A DNA stretch of 64,000 nt from Maricaulis sp034670125. Its GTDB lineage: Bacteria > Pseudomonadota > Alphaproteobacteria > Caulobacterales > Maricaulaceae. Below, piece after piece: positions 34,825 through 43,595 of this stretch. Position numbers and translations under genes: made by a program. Each line of letters starts with the position of its first letter. Within the stretch, counting starts at the first letter, position 1. The notes beneath the pieces were generated by a model. That model was not told the origin of the DNA. It was given only the letters and a program-made list of their open reading frames with translations, and made no database searches. The DNA is taken from positions 310,001-374,000 of the forward strand of contig NZ_JAXMOC010000001.1 of the NCBI RefSeq assembly GCF_034670125.1, in the 5' to 3' direction.

Positions 34825-35241
34825 TCAGATGGTCTGGATATCAACGTCTTCCGCCGCTTCACGCAGCATGTGGGCGAGTTGGGTCGGCATCTCGCCCTTG
34901 TGATTCCGAAAACTGGAATTCTTGTCCATGCGGGCAATGGTATCCGGGAGGTGGTCCGCATCCACGGTCATCGAGCCCGACAGGATCATCAGCGGCGTTT
35001 CACCGGCACAGGACTGGGCGGTTTCCAGGGTTTCCGTCGGATGGACGGAATCAGGCAGGCGCAGATCCAGCAGGATCAGGTCGTACTGGGCACGGGCCAG
35101 GCAGCGCTTGGCATCTTTCAGCGTGCGGGCGACCTCGAAAGAGATGTCCAGATCACCGGCTTCGCACACCGCGTGCTGGACGAGCATGGCGTCCGCGAAA
35201 TCGTCTTCGACGTGCAAAACCCGCAGTGCTTGATTGCTCAT
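34825..35241 (-). CDS. Single-domain response regulator
   Basis: 138 aa CheY-like receiver: acidic pocket HVEDD (~residues 10-14), phospho-acceptor Asp in LILLDLRLPDS (~59), Ser in LSGS, Lys in MDKNSS. There is no output domain, so it signals by protein contact. No histidine kinase is adjacent. Its start resembles the truncated receiver remnant at 37353-37505. Confidence 0.88.
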   Translation of the reverse strand: MSNQALRVLHVEDDFADAMLVQHAVCEAGDLDISFEVARTLKDAKRCLARAQYDLILLDLRLPDSVHPTETLETAQSCAGETPLMILSGSMTVDADHLPDTIARMDKNSSFRNHKGEMPTQLAHMLREAAEDVDIQTI

Positions 35242-35311
35242 GGAACTCTCCCTGACTCATATTCTATGCAGGTTGCGTTATCGAACCGTTTACGAAAACT
35301 CGAAAATTGCC

Positions 35312-36208
35312 TCAAAAATCCGCGAAGGCAGGCTGATCCGCCCGCAGCGCCGCGGCGATCACGGTATTCTTGAGCAGCATGGCGATGGTCATCGGGCCAA
35401 TCCCGCCCGGCACCGGCGTGATCCAGCCCGCATGACCGACGATCTCATCAAATGCGGCATCGCCCACAAGCCGGCTCTTGCCAGCGCCGCGCTCGGGCGC
35501 GGCGATGCGATTGATACCGACATCAAGGACGCAGGCCCCTGGCTTCACCCAGTCGCCGCGCACCATTTCGGGGCGCCCGACCGCCGGCACAAGGATATCC
35601 GCCGTACGACACAAGGCCGGCAGGTCCGCCGTCCGGGAATGCGCGATCGTGACCGTCGCATTCTTCTCGAGGAAAAGCAGCGCGGCCGGCTTGCCGACAA
35701 GGATCGAGCGTCCGACCACCACCACCGACTTGCCGGACAGGTCGCCGAGGGCTCGCTCGGCCAACAGGACACAGCCCGCAGGTGTACACGGACGCAGGCC
35801 CGGCTTGCCCAGCACCAGCCGGCCGGCGCTCACCTCGGTCAGCCCGTCGACATCCTTGTCCGGGTCAATGCGCCCGATCACGCGGTTGGTGTCGATATGC
35901 CCCGGCAAGGGCATCTGCACCAGGATGCCGTCAACGCCGTCATCGGCGTTCAGGCGTTCGACGATGGCGATAACCTCGTCCTCGGTGACATCGGCCGGTT
36001 TGCGGATTTCAATGGAGGTGAGGCCCGCCGCTTCCGTGCGTCGGACCTTGTTGCGGACATAGACGTCGCTGGCCGGGTCATCGCCGACCAAGACCACCGC
36101 GAGGCAGGGCGGTCGACCCAGTGATTTCGCAAGCTCGGCCCCTGCTTCACCGGCCAGGGCATCGATCTCGGCCGCAATGGCCTTGCCGTCAATCAGGTGT
36201 GCGCTCAT
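35312..36208 (-). CDS. folD: Methylenetetrahydrofolate dehydrogenase/cyclohydrolase
   Basis: 298 aa bifunctional one-carbon enzyme. Catalytic Y50 and K54 (YVRNK), DVDGLT, PCTPAGC and GRSILVGKPAALLF (Rossmann), and the end ITPVPGGIGPMTIAMLLKNT are all present. The gene overlaps the DUF167 gene upstream by 20 bases; YggT-DUF167-folD form an operon. Confidence 0.97.
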   Translation of the reverse strand: MSAHLIDGKAIAAEIDALAGEAGAELAKSLGRPPCLAVVLVGDDPASDVYVRNKVRRTEAAGLTSIEIRKPADVTEDEVIAIVERLNADDGVDGILVQMPLPGHIDTNRVIGRIDPDKDVDGLTEVSAGRLVLGKPGLRPCTPAGCVLLAERALGDLSGKSVVVVGRSILVGKPAALLFLEKNATVTIAHSRTADLPALCRTADILVPAVGRPEMVRGDWVKPGACVLDVGINRIAAPERGAGKSRLVGDAAFDEIVGHAGWITPVPGGIGPMTIAMLLKNTVIAAALRADQPAFADF

Positions 36209-36515
36209 CCGCGAAGGCCTCCAGCTGGGCGATAATCCGGTCCCGCTCCGCCCCTGCGGCCACGACCCGGACAGTCTTCATACGTGATGTCGCGCCGCGT
36301 ATCACATCGACGTCGCGCTTGGGAATACCCAATTGCCGGGCCAGCAGCGCAATCAGCGCCGCATTGGCCTTGCCCTTTTCCGGCACCGCCCGGACGCGGG
36401 CCGCAAGATGGCGTCGCCCATCGGCGTCGACCTGCGAGCCCGCCAGACAATCGCGCGATGCGCCCGGGTTCAGCCGGACCTGAATGGTCACGGATTCAGG
36501 CGAGGCGCAGATCAC
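36189..36515 (-). CDS. DUF167/YggU-family protein
   Basis: 108 aa from a GTG. The conserved core VRLNPGASRDCL, VRAVPEKGKANAALIALLARQLGIPKRDVDVIRGATSRMKTV is diagnostic. Small alpha/beta protein of unknown function that often follows yggT, as here. Confidence 0.9.
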   Translation of the reverse strand: MICASPESVTIQVRLNPGASRDCLAGSQVDADGRRHLAARVRAVPEKGKANAALIALLARQLGIPKRDVDVIRGATSRMKTVRVVAAGAERDRIIAQLEAFADERTPD

Positions 36516-36521
36516 GGCGGA

Positions 36522-36821
36522 TCAAAAGATCCGCATCAACTCCATCAGCACATAGCCCTGGATAAATCCGATCAGCAAAAGCAGCACGATGGGCGAAAAA
36601 TCCATGCCACCCAGCGGCGGCAGGACCCGCCGGATCGGACCGAGCAGCGGCTCGGTGATTGCGCTCGTCATGCGCCATACCAGGGACACGAACTGATTGG
36701 AGGTATTCACGACATTGAAGCTGATCAACCAGCTCAGGATGACGCCCGCCAGGACGACAAACCACAGCAGATTCAACAACGGATGAATGATGTAGATGAT
36801 CAGGCCGTCGATCGGGGACAT
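36522..36821 (-). CDS. YggT-family membrane protein
   Basis: 99 aa with two membrane helices (IIYIIHPLLNLLWFVVLAGVILSWL; FSPIVLLLLIGFIQGYVLMELM) around the conserved LLGPIRRVLPPLGGMDFSP loop. The family is linked to cell division or osmotic tolerance elsewhere, but the function is unproven. First gene of the operon with DUF167 and folD. Confidence 0.92.
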   Translation of the reverse strand: MSPIDGLIIYIIHPLLNLLWFVVLAGVILSWLISFNVVNTSNQFVSLVWRMTSAITEPLLGPIRRVLPPLGGMDFSPIVLLLLIGFIQGYVLMELMRIF

Positions 36822-36940
36822 GGGTGTCCTTCCTCATGTTCTAGCGTTCCCTCCGCTTCTAGCCTGCAACGCGTATTACGGTCCAGACGCGGATGCTTGA
36901 CAGCGCAGTTCCGTAAAAGTACCGATCGCCTCCTTGGTTC

Positions 36941-37011
<71 letters not shown>

Positions 37012-37016
<5 letters not shown>

Positions 37017-37352
37017 TTCGCTTATCTCGCGGCAATCCGCTGGGCGGATGCCTCCGATGGGGCGGCCTGACCGGCCGACGCGCGGTCGCGCTTGCGAACC
37101 CTGCGGGCTCGAATTCAGCACCCTCGGTTCCACCATTCGCTTGATCTCGCGGCAATCCGCTTCGCGGATGCCTCCGATGGGGCGGCCTGACCGGCCGACG
37201 CGCGGTCGCGCTTGCGAACCCTGCGGGCTCGAATTCAGCACCCTCGGCTCCACCATTCGCTTGATCTCGCGGCAATCCGCTTCGCGGATGCCTCCGATGG
37301 GGCGGCCTGACCGGCCGACGCGCGGTCGCGCTTGCGATCCCTGCGGGCTCGA
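37012..37352 (+). repeat. Three tandem ~120 bp units carrying the tRNA-Ala 3' end
   Basis: Units begin at 37012, 37131 and 37251 (periods 119 and 120). The second and third begin with a copy of the tRNA tail and trailer (CTCGGCTCCACCATTCGCTT, one base changed in one copy), followed by GATCTCGCGGCAATCCGCTTCGCGGATGCC, a hairpin, and TGACCGGCCGACGCGCGGTCG. Identity is near complete apart from CTGGG versus CTTCG in the first hairpin loop. The third unit ends at 37352, exactly where a truncated receiver gene begins. Confidence 0.9.
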
Positions 37353-37505
37353 CTCCGCCGCGAGCATCCGGCAACGCAGAAGCCCCAGCGCTGCCTCCCC
37401 GGATCGGGCGGTTTCCAGCCGCACAGCGCTGGAGTACCGGCGAAAGGCCACTTCAACCAGGCCGCTATCAACTTCGCAATCTTCAACCAGCAGGACAGTC
37501 TTCAT
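37353..37505 (-). pseudogene. Response-regulator receiver gene truncated after 51 codons
   Basis: From ATG 37505 the sequence reads a perfect receiver N-terminus (KTVLLVEDCEVDSGLVEVAF, then RLETARSGEAALGLLR) for 51 codons. It then runs into the tandem tRNA-associated repeats at 37352 and continues as repeat-encoded filler. The phospho-acceptor aspartate region is missing, so it cannot be phosphorylated normally. The breakpoint at the repeat edge suggests an integration or amplification event at the tRNA cut the gene. Confidence 0.75.
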
Positions 37506-37717
37506 CAAGGGGCCTGGAAGCGGCCGGGCCAACCGGCCGCCTGACCCGATCCTGTGCGTGGCGACGGGCCGCACGTAGACCGGCTGCAAAACTGCCATCG
37601 GTGACAACCGACCGCCCGTGTTCCAGCTCGCACTGTGCTGGTTTTTTGGCTTGCCTCCCTGCTCCCGGCATTTACACCTACTTTTTGTAGTGAATTTCCA
37701 GCCAGACGGGGGCGGCT

Positions 37718-38317
37718 TTGGATTGGGGCAAGGCGTTGCGCGATTACCGCGCCCGGACGGGGTTGAACCAACAGGGGCTGGCAAAGCAACTCGGCATCAG
37801 CCAACCGCAGATATCCCGCATCGAAGCCGGGACAGCCCGACCCCGCACGGATATCGCAAGCGCGGTTCGCGCCTTGATTCACAAGCCCGGCAATCGCAGC
37901 CTGTTTGACGGCCTGCTGACCACCATCCAGTTCAGCCCCCATGTCGCCTGCCTGGTTCAACCGGAGGGCGACGACATTCGCTATGTCGCCCTGTCACGAG
38001 GCTTTCGCGAACACCCGCAATTCCGCACGATCGAGGTCGGGCAGGTCGTGCGCAAGGCGGCGAGCCGCAATGGAGAAGCGTTGGTGCTGGCGACGATCGG
38101 AAGCGGTGTTTTCGACGGCGAAGTCACCCGGATCGACGCCATCTGGGAAGCCGAGATCGACAATCAGCTGAACCATTGGCACGGCGTAATGACACCGATC
38201 CGCTCGAATGGCGGTGGCTGGTATCTGCACTGCGCGATGCAGCCGCTGTCTGCCGGCGAATTTGCCGGGATGTCGTCAAACAGACCCGGACCGCTGGTGG
38301 TTCACAAGCTGAATTGA
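37718..38317 (+). CDS. XRE-family HTH regulator
   Basis: 199 aa from a TTG preceded by GGGGG. The N-terminal HTH_3 (ALRDYRARTGLNQQGLAKQLGISQPQISRIEAGTARP, residues ~5-42) is followed by a ~140 residue domain (VACLVQPEGDDIRYVALSRGF...ALVLATIGSGVFDGEVTRIDAIWEAEIDNQ...GWYLHC) that may bind a ligand; I do not recognise that domain. Upstream (37525-37717) no other gene is evident. Confidence 0.75.
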   Translation: MDWGKALRDYRARTGLNQQGLAKQLGISQPQISRIEAGTARPRTDIASAVRALIHKPGNRSLFDGLLTTIQFSPHVACLVQPEGDDIRYVALSRGFREHPQFRTIEVGQVVRKAASRNGEALVLATIGSGVFDGEVTRIDAIWEAEIDNQLNHWHGVMTPIRSNGGGWYLHCAMQPLSAGEFAGMSSNRPGPLVVHKLN

Positions 38318-38361
38318 CGACCCCACATACCGCGCGAACGCTTCCTTTACCGCAATCGGAT

Positions 38362-38835
38362 ATGACCGTCGGCATGAGACCTGTCGCCATCTTCCTCTGC
38401 ACCGCCCTTGGCACCCTGCTCGCCGCCATGGGTCCGGTTGCGACGGCATCCGCCGGCGGGACGGCCAGCCCGCCCGCCCAGGAATCATCCGAGGACAGCC
38501 GTCACCGGACGATCACCTCGTCGGAAACCTATATGCCGCTGCCGCCGATGACCGCCACGGTCCAGGCCAATCACCGTGCCCAGGGCCTGTTGCAGATCGA
38601 GGCCGGGCTCGAGATCTCTGACAACCGGCTGCGTCGCCGGGTCGAGATGTACATGCCCCGGCTGCGCAATGCCTACCTGTCGGCCCTGACCATCTATACG
38701 GGCATGCAGTATCGCTATGGTGATGTGCCGGACGCCGACCGGATCGCCCAGATCCTGCAGGAGGCAACCGACATCACGCTCGGTCAGGAGGGCGCCGAAG
38801 TGCTGATCGGGATGATCATCATCCACGGCGACTGA
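38362..38835 (+). CDS. FliL-like secreted/periplasmic protein (tentative)
   Basis: 157 aa; the start is ATG 38362 or 38374 (the latter gives signal RPVAIFLCTALGTLLAAMGPVATASA). The mature part YMPLPPMTATVQANHRAQGLLQIEAGLEISDNRLRRRVEMYMPRLRNAYLSAL and the tail ...LGQEGAEVLIGMIIIHGD follow the FliL C-terminal plan (two strands, helix, strand). Canonical FliL has an N-terminal membrane anchor; here it would be cleaved or serve as one. No flagellar genes adjoin it. Confidence 0.5.
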   Translation: MTVGMRPVAIFLCTALGTLLAAMGPVATASAGGTASPPAQESSEDSRHRTITSSETYMPLPPMTATVQANHRAQGLLQIEAGLEISDNRLRRRVEMYMPRLRNAYLSALTIYTGMQYRYGDVPDADRIAQILQEATDITLGQEGAEVLIGMIIIHGD

Positions 38836-38841
38836 CGCCGG

Positions 38842-39123
38842 TCACCGACCCGCAATCGTGTCCATGAATCTGGCCAGCTCGACGTCCAGCCCGGTGACAC
38901 CATCCGCGTCATGGGTCGCCAGCGTCACATCCACCTTGTTCCAGACATTGAACCATTCCGGATGATGATTCATCGCCTCGGCCTTCACGGCAACGCGACT
39001 CATGAAGCCCCAGGCTTCGTTGAAGTCGGCAAACTCGAAAACCTTGCGGATCGCATCACGGTCCTGCACCGCCTGCCATCCTGACAGGCGCTGAACCGCG
39101 GCTTCTGCACCAATCTTTTCCAT
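38842..39123 (-). CDS. phhB: Pterin-4a-carbinolamine dehydratase
   Basis: 93 aa. The active-site signature MNHHPEWFNVWNKVDVTLATHDADG is complete. It recycles 4a-hydroxytetrahydrobiopterin formed by phenylalanine hydroxylase and can act in molybdopterin/pterin metabolism; no phhA is in view. Confidence 0.93.
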   Translation of the reverse strand: MEKIGAEAAVQRLSGWQAVQDRDAIRKVFEFADFNEAWGFMSRVAVKAEAMNHHPEWFNVWNKVDVTLATHDADGVTGLDVELARFMDTIAGR

Positions 39124-39146
39124 GGTCAGCGAACTCCCGTTTCGAT

Positions 39147-40151
39147 TTATTCCGCAGGCACCGTTCCGGTTTCACCCAGGCGCATTGGCTCGATGCCGAG
39201 CGACTTGAACAGGTCGAAATCCTCATTCTTTTCCGGATTCGGCGTGGTCAGAAGCTCCTCGCCAACAAAAATCGAGTTGGCACCGGCCAGGAAGCACAGC
39301 GCCTGCAGCTCACGGCTCATGCCCTCGCGACCGGCCGACAGACGGACCATCGAGCGCGGCATCAGGATGCGGGCGGTCGCGATGGTGCGGACAAAGTCGA
39401 TGCCATCCAGCGGCTTGCTGTCGCCCAGCGGCGTGTTGGGAACGGCGACCAGATGGTTGATCGGCACGCTTTCCGGGTGGGGGTCCATCGACGCCAGCTC
39501 TGTCAAAAGGCCGATCCGCGCGGCTTCGTCCTCGCCCATGCCGACAATGCCACCCGTGCAAACATGAATGCCGGCCTCCCGGACACGTGACAGCGTATCG
39601 ATGCGGTCCTGATAGGTCCGGGTCGAGATGACACGGCCATAGTCTTCCGGCGCGGTATCCAGATTGTGGTTGTAATAATCGAGGCCGGCTTCGCGCAGCT
39701 TGGTGGCCTGGCTGTCGGTCAGCATGCCGAGTGTGACACAGGTCTCCATGCCCATCGATTTGACGCCGGTGATCATGTCGCAGATCACATCTTCATCGCG
39801 GGTCTTCAGCTCGCGCCAGGCCGCACCCATGCAAAACCGTGTCGCGCCACCGTCTTTGGCCTTTTTCGCCGCATCAAGGACATCATCGAGCGGCATCAGC
39901 TTGGAGGCTTTCAGCCCGGTATCGAAATGGGCCGACTGATTGCAGTAGCCGCAGTCTTCGGCACAGCCGCCCGTCTTGATCGACAGGAGCTGCGAGGTCT
40001 GCACCTGATTGGCCGGGTGGCATTGCCTGTGCACGGACTGCGCCGCAAAGATGAGATCGCTGAACGGCGCACGGTAGATTTCTCCGGCCGTTTCGCGTGT
40101 CCAGTCTGTGCGGACCTGCGTCAGCTGGTCGATATCGTTGAGATGGCTCAT
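39147..40151 (-). CDS. bioB: Biotin synthase
   Basis: 334 aa radical-SAM enzyme inserting sulfur into dethiobiotin. [4Fe-4S] ligands C63, C67, C70 (CAEDCGYC); HNLDTAPEDY and CTGGIVGMGE motifs, and cysteines and arginine for the [2Fe-2S] cluster are in place. Standing apart from other bio genes, it is 24 bases downstream of phhB's start region on the same strand. Confidence 0.97.
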   Translation of the reverse strand: MSHLNDIDQLTQVRTDWTRETAGEIYRAPFSDLIFAAQSVHRQCHPANQVQTSQLLSIKTGGCAEDCGYCNQSAHFDTGLKASKLMPLDDVLDAAKKAKDGGATRFCMGAAWRELKTRDEDVICDMITGVKSMGMETCVTLGMLTDSQATKLREAGLDYYNHNLDTAPEDYGRVISTRTYQDRIDTLSRVREAGIHVCTGGIVGMGEDEAARIGLLTELASMDPHPESVPINHLVAVPNTPLGDSKPLDGIDFVRTIATARILMPRSMVRLSAGREGMSRELQALCFLAGANSIFVGEELLTTPNPEKNEDFDLFKSLGIEPMRLGETGTVPAE

Positions 40152-40212
40152 GGAAGATCAGTCCCGAAAAATGACACCGGAAACTAGGAAGACCGGCGCT
40201 CCGCGTCCAGAC

Positions 40213-40569
40213 ATGACACTGCGCTGGGCTGCCAGGATTCTGCTGGTGGTCTCCATTGTGCTCATCACCGACCTCGCCCTGCAACCGGGAACCGCTCTGC
40301 CGCCGCGCCTGTTCGGCTCGGACAAGCTTGAGCATTTCGGGGCGTTCTGTGTGCTGGCCATTCTCGCCCGCATCGCCTGGCCCGGCTCGCCGCGCTGGAT
40401 CGCCCTGCTGCTTTTGGTCGGTTATGGTGGCGGGATCGAATGGCTGCAGGCAGCCGGCGACGCCGGTCGGACCGCGTCCATCGGCGATATGGTCGCTGAT
40501 GCGCTCGGAACAGTGACGGGCCTGGCACTGAGTGCATGGGTCGGATCACGCCGATCGCTTCAGGTCTGA
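40213..40569 (+). CDS. VanZ-like membrane protein
   Basis: 118 aa from ATG 40213 (ATGs at 40150 and 40171 are possible but add a charged leader). Four membrane segments (ARILLVVSIVLITDLAL; EHFGAFCVLAILARIAW; RWIALLLLVGYGGGIEWLQ; DALGTVTGLALSAWVG) with the VanZ signature DKLEHFGAF and GIEWLQ..AGRTASIGDMVAD. The family is named after glycopeptide-resistance VanZ, but most members have no resistance role. Function unknown. Confidence 0.8.
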   Translation: MTLRWAARILLVVSIVLITDLALQPGTALPPRLFGSDKLEHFGAFCVLAILARIAWPGSPRWIALLLLVGYGGGIEWLQAAGDAGRTASIGDMVADALGTVTGLALSAWVGSRRSLQV

Positions 40570-40570
40570 A

Positions 40571-40600
40571 AAAAAGGCCCCGCCGAAGCGGGGCCTCTCT
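40571..40600. terminator. Bidirectional terminator
   Basis: GGCCCCGC-CGAA-GCGGGGCC stem (40576-40595) preceded by seven A and followed by TCTCTTC; it lies between the convergent VanZ-like and symporter genes. Confidence 0.85.
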
Positions 40601-40614
40601 TCATTGCCCGGACA

Positions 40615-42126
40615 TCAGTCCTTGGCGGGCGCGTCGTCCGCTGGCTGCGCCGGGCCTTTCGTGCCCCACTCGTCGCCATTGAAGTTCGGCGGCAGCTCTC
40701 CGGTCTTGTCGAACCGCTTGGTCATCGAGATGACAGCTCCGGACAACAGGATCAGTGAGATAACGTTCGGGATCAGCATCGCCGAATTGGCGATATCACC
40801 GAAACGCCACAATCCCTCGACGTTCAGGATCAGGGTGCCGACAAAGGCCACACCCACCCAGGCAAACCGGAACGGCTTGGCAATCCAGTCGCCAGCCAGA
40901 TAGGTGATGCACTGCTCGGCATAGTAGGACCAGCCGATGATGGTGGTGAAGGCAAACAGGGCCTGTGCCGCCAGGATGACCCAGGCACCGGCAAACATGC
41001 CCTCGGCATAGGCCGCTGTGGTAACGGCTGAAGCCTCCAGTGAGGTCGACTGCCAGGCATAGGCGACGGTGGCGCCATCACCGGACGGGAAACTGCCCTC
41101 GACCACCAGGATCACCAATGCGGTCATGGTGCAGATCACCATGGTGTCGATGAAGACACCCAGCATGGCGATTTCACCCTGCTTGACCGGATTCTTGGTT
41201 TGCGCAGCCGCATGAGCGATCGGCGCAGAACCCTGACCGGCCTCGTTCGAGAACAGGCCGCGTGCAACACCCGCACGAATGGCCGCCAGGACACCATAGC
41301 CGGCGGCCCCGCCGACGGCCTGTTCCAGGCCGAACGCGTGGCTGAAGATCGTCCCGAATGCACCCGGGATGTGATCAAGATGCGTCGCCAGCACGAAGAC
41401 GGCGGCCCCGACATAGGCCAGCGCCATGAACGGGATGATCTTGCCGGCAATCGAGCCGATCGACTTGATGCCGCCAATGATGACGATGAAGACAAGCGCC
41501 GAAAGAACCAGGCCGACGGCCCAGGTCGGGATCGTCACGCCCATCGAGGCGCCGGCTTCCACGGCACTTTGGGTAACCGAATTGGCCTGGATCATGCCGC
41601 CGGTGGCGATGGCCGACAACACGGTACCGGCGCAAAACAGGACAGCCAGCCAGCCCCAGCCCTTACCCAGACCATTGCGGATATAGTACATCGGGCCGCC
41701 ATGATAATGGCCGTCCGGGTGTTTTTCGCGATAGCGCACCGCCAGACTGGATTCGGCATAGGCCGCGGCCATGCCGAAGACGGCCGTGACCCACATCCAG
41801 AAGATCGCGCCGGGACCACCCAGCGTCAGCGCCGTTGCGACACCGGCGAGATTACCGGTTCCGACCTGTCCGGACAGTGCCGTCGACAGCGCCTGCCAAG
41901 GCGTGATCTCACCTTCACCGGTGGATTTGCGGCCGGCCCAGAGCTCGCCAAACGCCGGGAATAGGCGGCGCAGCGGGCGAAAGCCCAGGCGGATCATGAA
42001 ATAGAGGCCTGTGCCCAGAAGCATATAGGTAATGGGACCCGACACCGGGATAATCCGTGTCCCGTTCCATTGCCCGCCCCAGAGAAAGTCGCTGATCGTG
42101 AAGATCAGGTCGAATATGGCGTCCAT
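40615..42126 (-). CDS. Alanine/glycine:sodium symporter (AGCS family)
   Basis: 503 aa from ATG 42126. About ten membrane helices. AGCS signatures: GTGNLAGVATALTLGGPGAIFWMW near residue 90, HGGPMYYI, and FSNEAGQGSAPIAHAAA. It imports alanine or glycine with sodium across the inner membrane. The C-terminal tail is hydrophilic (PPNFNGDEWGTKG). Confidence 0.93.
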   Translation of the reverse strand: MDAIFDLIFTISDFLWGGQWNGTRIIPVSGPITYMLLGTGLYFMIRLGFRPLRRLFPAFGELWAGRKSTGEGEITPWQALSTALSGQVGTGNLAGVATALTLGGPGAIFWMWVTAVFGMAAAYAESSLAVRYREKHPDGHYHGGPMYYIRNGLGKGWGWLAVLFCAGTVLSAIATGGMIQANSVTQSAVEAGASMGVTIPTWAVGLVLSALVFIVIIGGIKSIGSIAGKIIPFMALAYVGAAVFVLATHLDHIPGAFGTIFSHAFGLEQAVGGAAGYGVLAAIRAGVARGLFSNEAGQGSAPIAHAAAQTKNPVKQGEIAMLGVFIDTMVICTMTALVILVVEGSFPSGDGATVAYAWQSTSLEASAVTTAAYAEGMFAGAWVILAAQALFAFTTIIGWSYYAEQCITYLAGDWIAKPFRFAWVGVAFVGTLILNVEGLWRFGDIANSAMLIPNVISLILLSGAVISMTKRFDKTGELPPNFNGDEWGTKGPAQPADDAPAKD

Positions 42127-42364
42127 GCCACTCCCCATTTGTTTGCTGCGCGCACATTAGGAAGTTGTTCCCGGGTGTGGAAAGGCTTTTCTGCGTCTCC
42201 TTTGCAGCCAATCCTCCTGTTGGAGTAAAGTTCGCGTCATTTCCGCCGATGCCCACCGGTTTACAGGTCAGCGCGACACGATGGGCTGCATCAGGACTTG
42301 GTTCGCAAGCTGGGCTGGTGGGCGGGCACACCGATTGGACGACGGCCCGTGGACGCGTGGATGG

Positions 42365-43273
42365 CTACAAATAGGTGCCGGCGAGCGTGACCACCTGGCC
42401 GCCGGTGCCGATCTTGAAACGGGCGATCCCGGCGCCGCTGGTCGTATTCACACCGCCCAGATCCAATTGCCGGACACCCCGCGCCCGCAACTGCTCGATA
42501 CCCTGCCACAGCAGCAGGTTATGGGCGCCGCGCGGCGCATGCTCATGATCGAGCCAACCCATCTGATAGCTGGCGGCAGAGCCGTGAATGACGAACATCA
42601 TCGCCGCCCGCTTCTGCTTGCCCTCGTCCAACCGCAAGACAAGCAGCGTATCGCGGTCACCCTTGGCCGTGACGTATTCGGGCACGAGGGCCGCCGGGGT
42701 CGAGCGGTATCCACGGGCGGCGCGCTGCCCTTCCTCGGTCTCCAGAAGCCATCGGTATTGCGCCGGCTTGGTGCCGCTGACCGTCACCTTCAGACCGGCT
42801 TTTTCCGCCGCGGTCAGATTGTTGCGCCATTTGGAGTCCAGCCCGGCGCGCAAGGCCTCGAGCGGCTGGTCAAGATCCAGCAGAACGGTCGAATAACCCG
42901 TCATGACCCGCTTCATGCGGCTCATGCCCGCCGGATCGGTTTCATCCGGCGAGAACAGGACGACCCTCGGTCTGGCCAGGCCCAGCCCGGCCTTGAGTGC
43001 ACGGCAGGCGTCGGCCTTTGCCTCGGGTTCAACATCCTCCAACCAGACCGGTCCGCGGGTGCACAGCGCCATGCTGACCAGTCCGGCAATCTTGCGACTG
43101 GTGAACTGCGCCAGGCCGACCAGCACGCCGTCTGCGACCAATCCGGCCCGCAGGGCGGTTCCACCCAGGGCCTTCACGGCGTCGCCATAACTCCAGTCCT
43201 GTTGCAGGGCGGCCGGGTGGGCCATCAGGGCCAGGTCCCAGGTCGGCCGGCCAATGTCGAGATCAATCTGCAT
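42365..43273 (-). CDS. FemAB/GNAT-like acyltransferase
   Basis: 302 aa from ATG 43273. The fold appears to be a tandem GNAT of the FemAB/BioF2-like (CelD) type: DSKWRNNLTAAEKAGLKVTVS, YRWLLETEEGQRAARGY, LLVLRLDEGKQKRAAMMFVIHGSAASYQMGWLDHEHAPRGAHNLLLWQGIEQLRARGVRQLDLGGVN. The last string is the motif of peptidoglycan-bridge or exopolysaccharide aminoacyltransferases. The substrate is unknown. No clear ribosome site. Confidence 0.75.
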   Translation of the reverse strand: MQIDLDIGRPTWDLALMAHPAALQQDWSYGDAVKALGGTALRAGLVADGVLVGLAQFTSRKIAGLVSMALCTRGPVWLEDVEPEAKADACRALKAGLGLARPRVVLFSPDETDPAGMSRMKRVMTGYSTVLLDLDQPLEALRAGLDSKWRNNLTAAEKAGLKVTVSGTKPAQYRWLLETEEGQRAARGYRSTPAALVPEYVTAKGDRDTLLVLRLDEGKQKRAAMMFVIHGSAASYQMGWLDHEHAPRGAHNLLLWQGIEQLRARGVRQLDLGGVNTTSGAGIARFKIGTGGQVVTLAGTYL

Positions 43274-43334
43274 GGCAGGAAGCGTTAGGGAAATCCGGTT
43301 AATGAGAGTTAAGCATAACCAAAAGGACGCAGTC

Positions 43335-43517
43335 ATGTTTGCCAAACGCCCGCAGTCCGTGATGGGTCATCGCATCGCCGAGCCGCGCCCGACCCTGATG
43401 GCCGTGTGGCTGGCCTTTCTTTATGTCGGGGTGCCGCTGCTGGTCCTGACAGGACTGCTGGATCTGGGCATGCAGGTCTTTTTCGGCGTGTGCACGGGAC
43501 TTTGGTGCCTGAACTGA
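43335..43517 (+). CDS. Small membrane protein of unknown function
   Basis: 60 aa with AAGGA seven bases upstream of ATG 43335. Basic N-terminus (FAKRPQSVMGHRIAEPRP) followed by about two hydrophobic segments (LMAVWLAFLYVGVPLLVLTGLLDL; MQVFFGVCTGLW). The ribosome site and coherent topology make it a likely real gene. It diverges from the FemAB-like gene. TTAA-N6-TTAA (43299-43312) lies upstream. Confidence 0.6.
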   Translation: MFAKRPQSVMGHRIAEPRPTLMAVWLAFLYVGVPLLVLTGLLDLGMQVFFGVCTGLWCLN

Positions 43518-43595
43518 CGCCCGGACACCCACAAAACAGACGACAATCGCGTCATGGCGTGCTTGTCTGCGGTCTGGCTATCGGGGGATTCCAGC

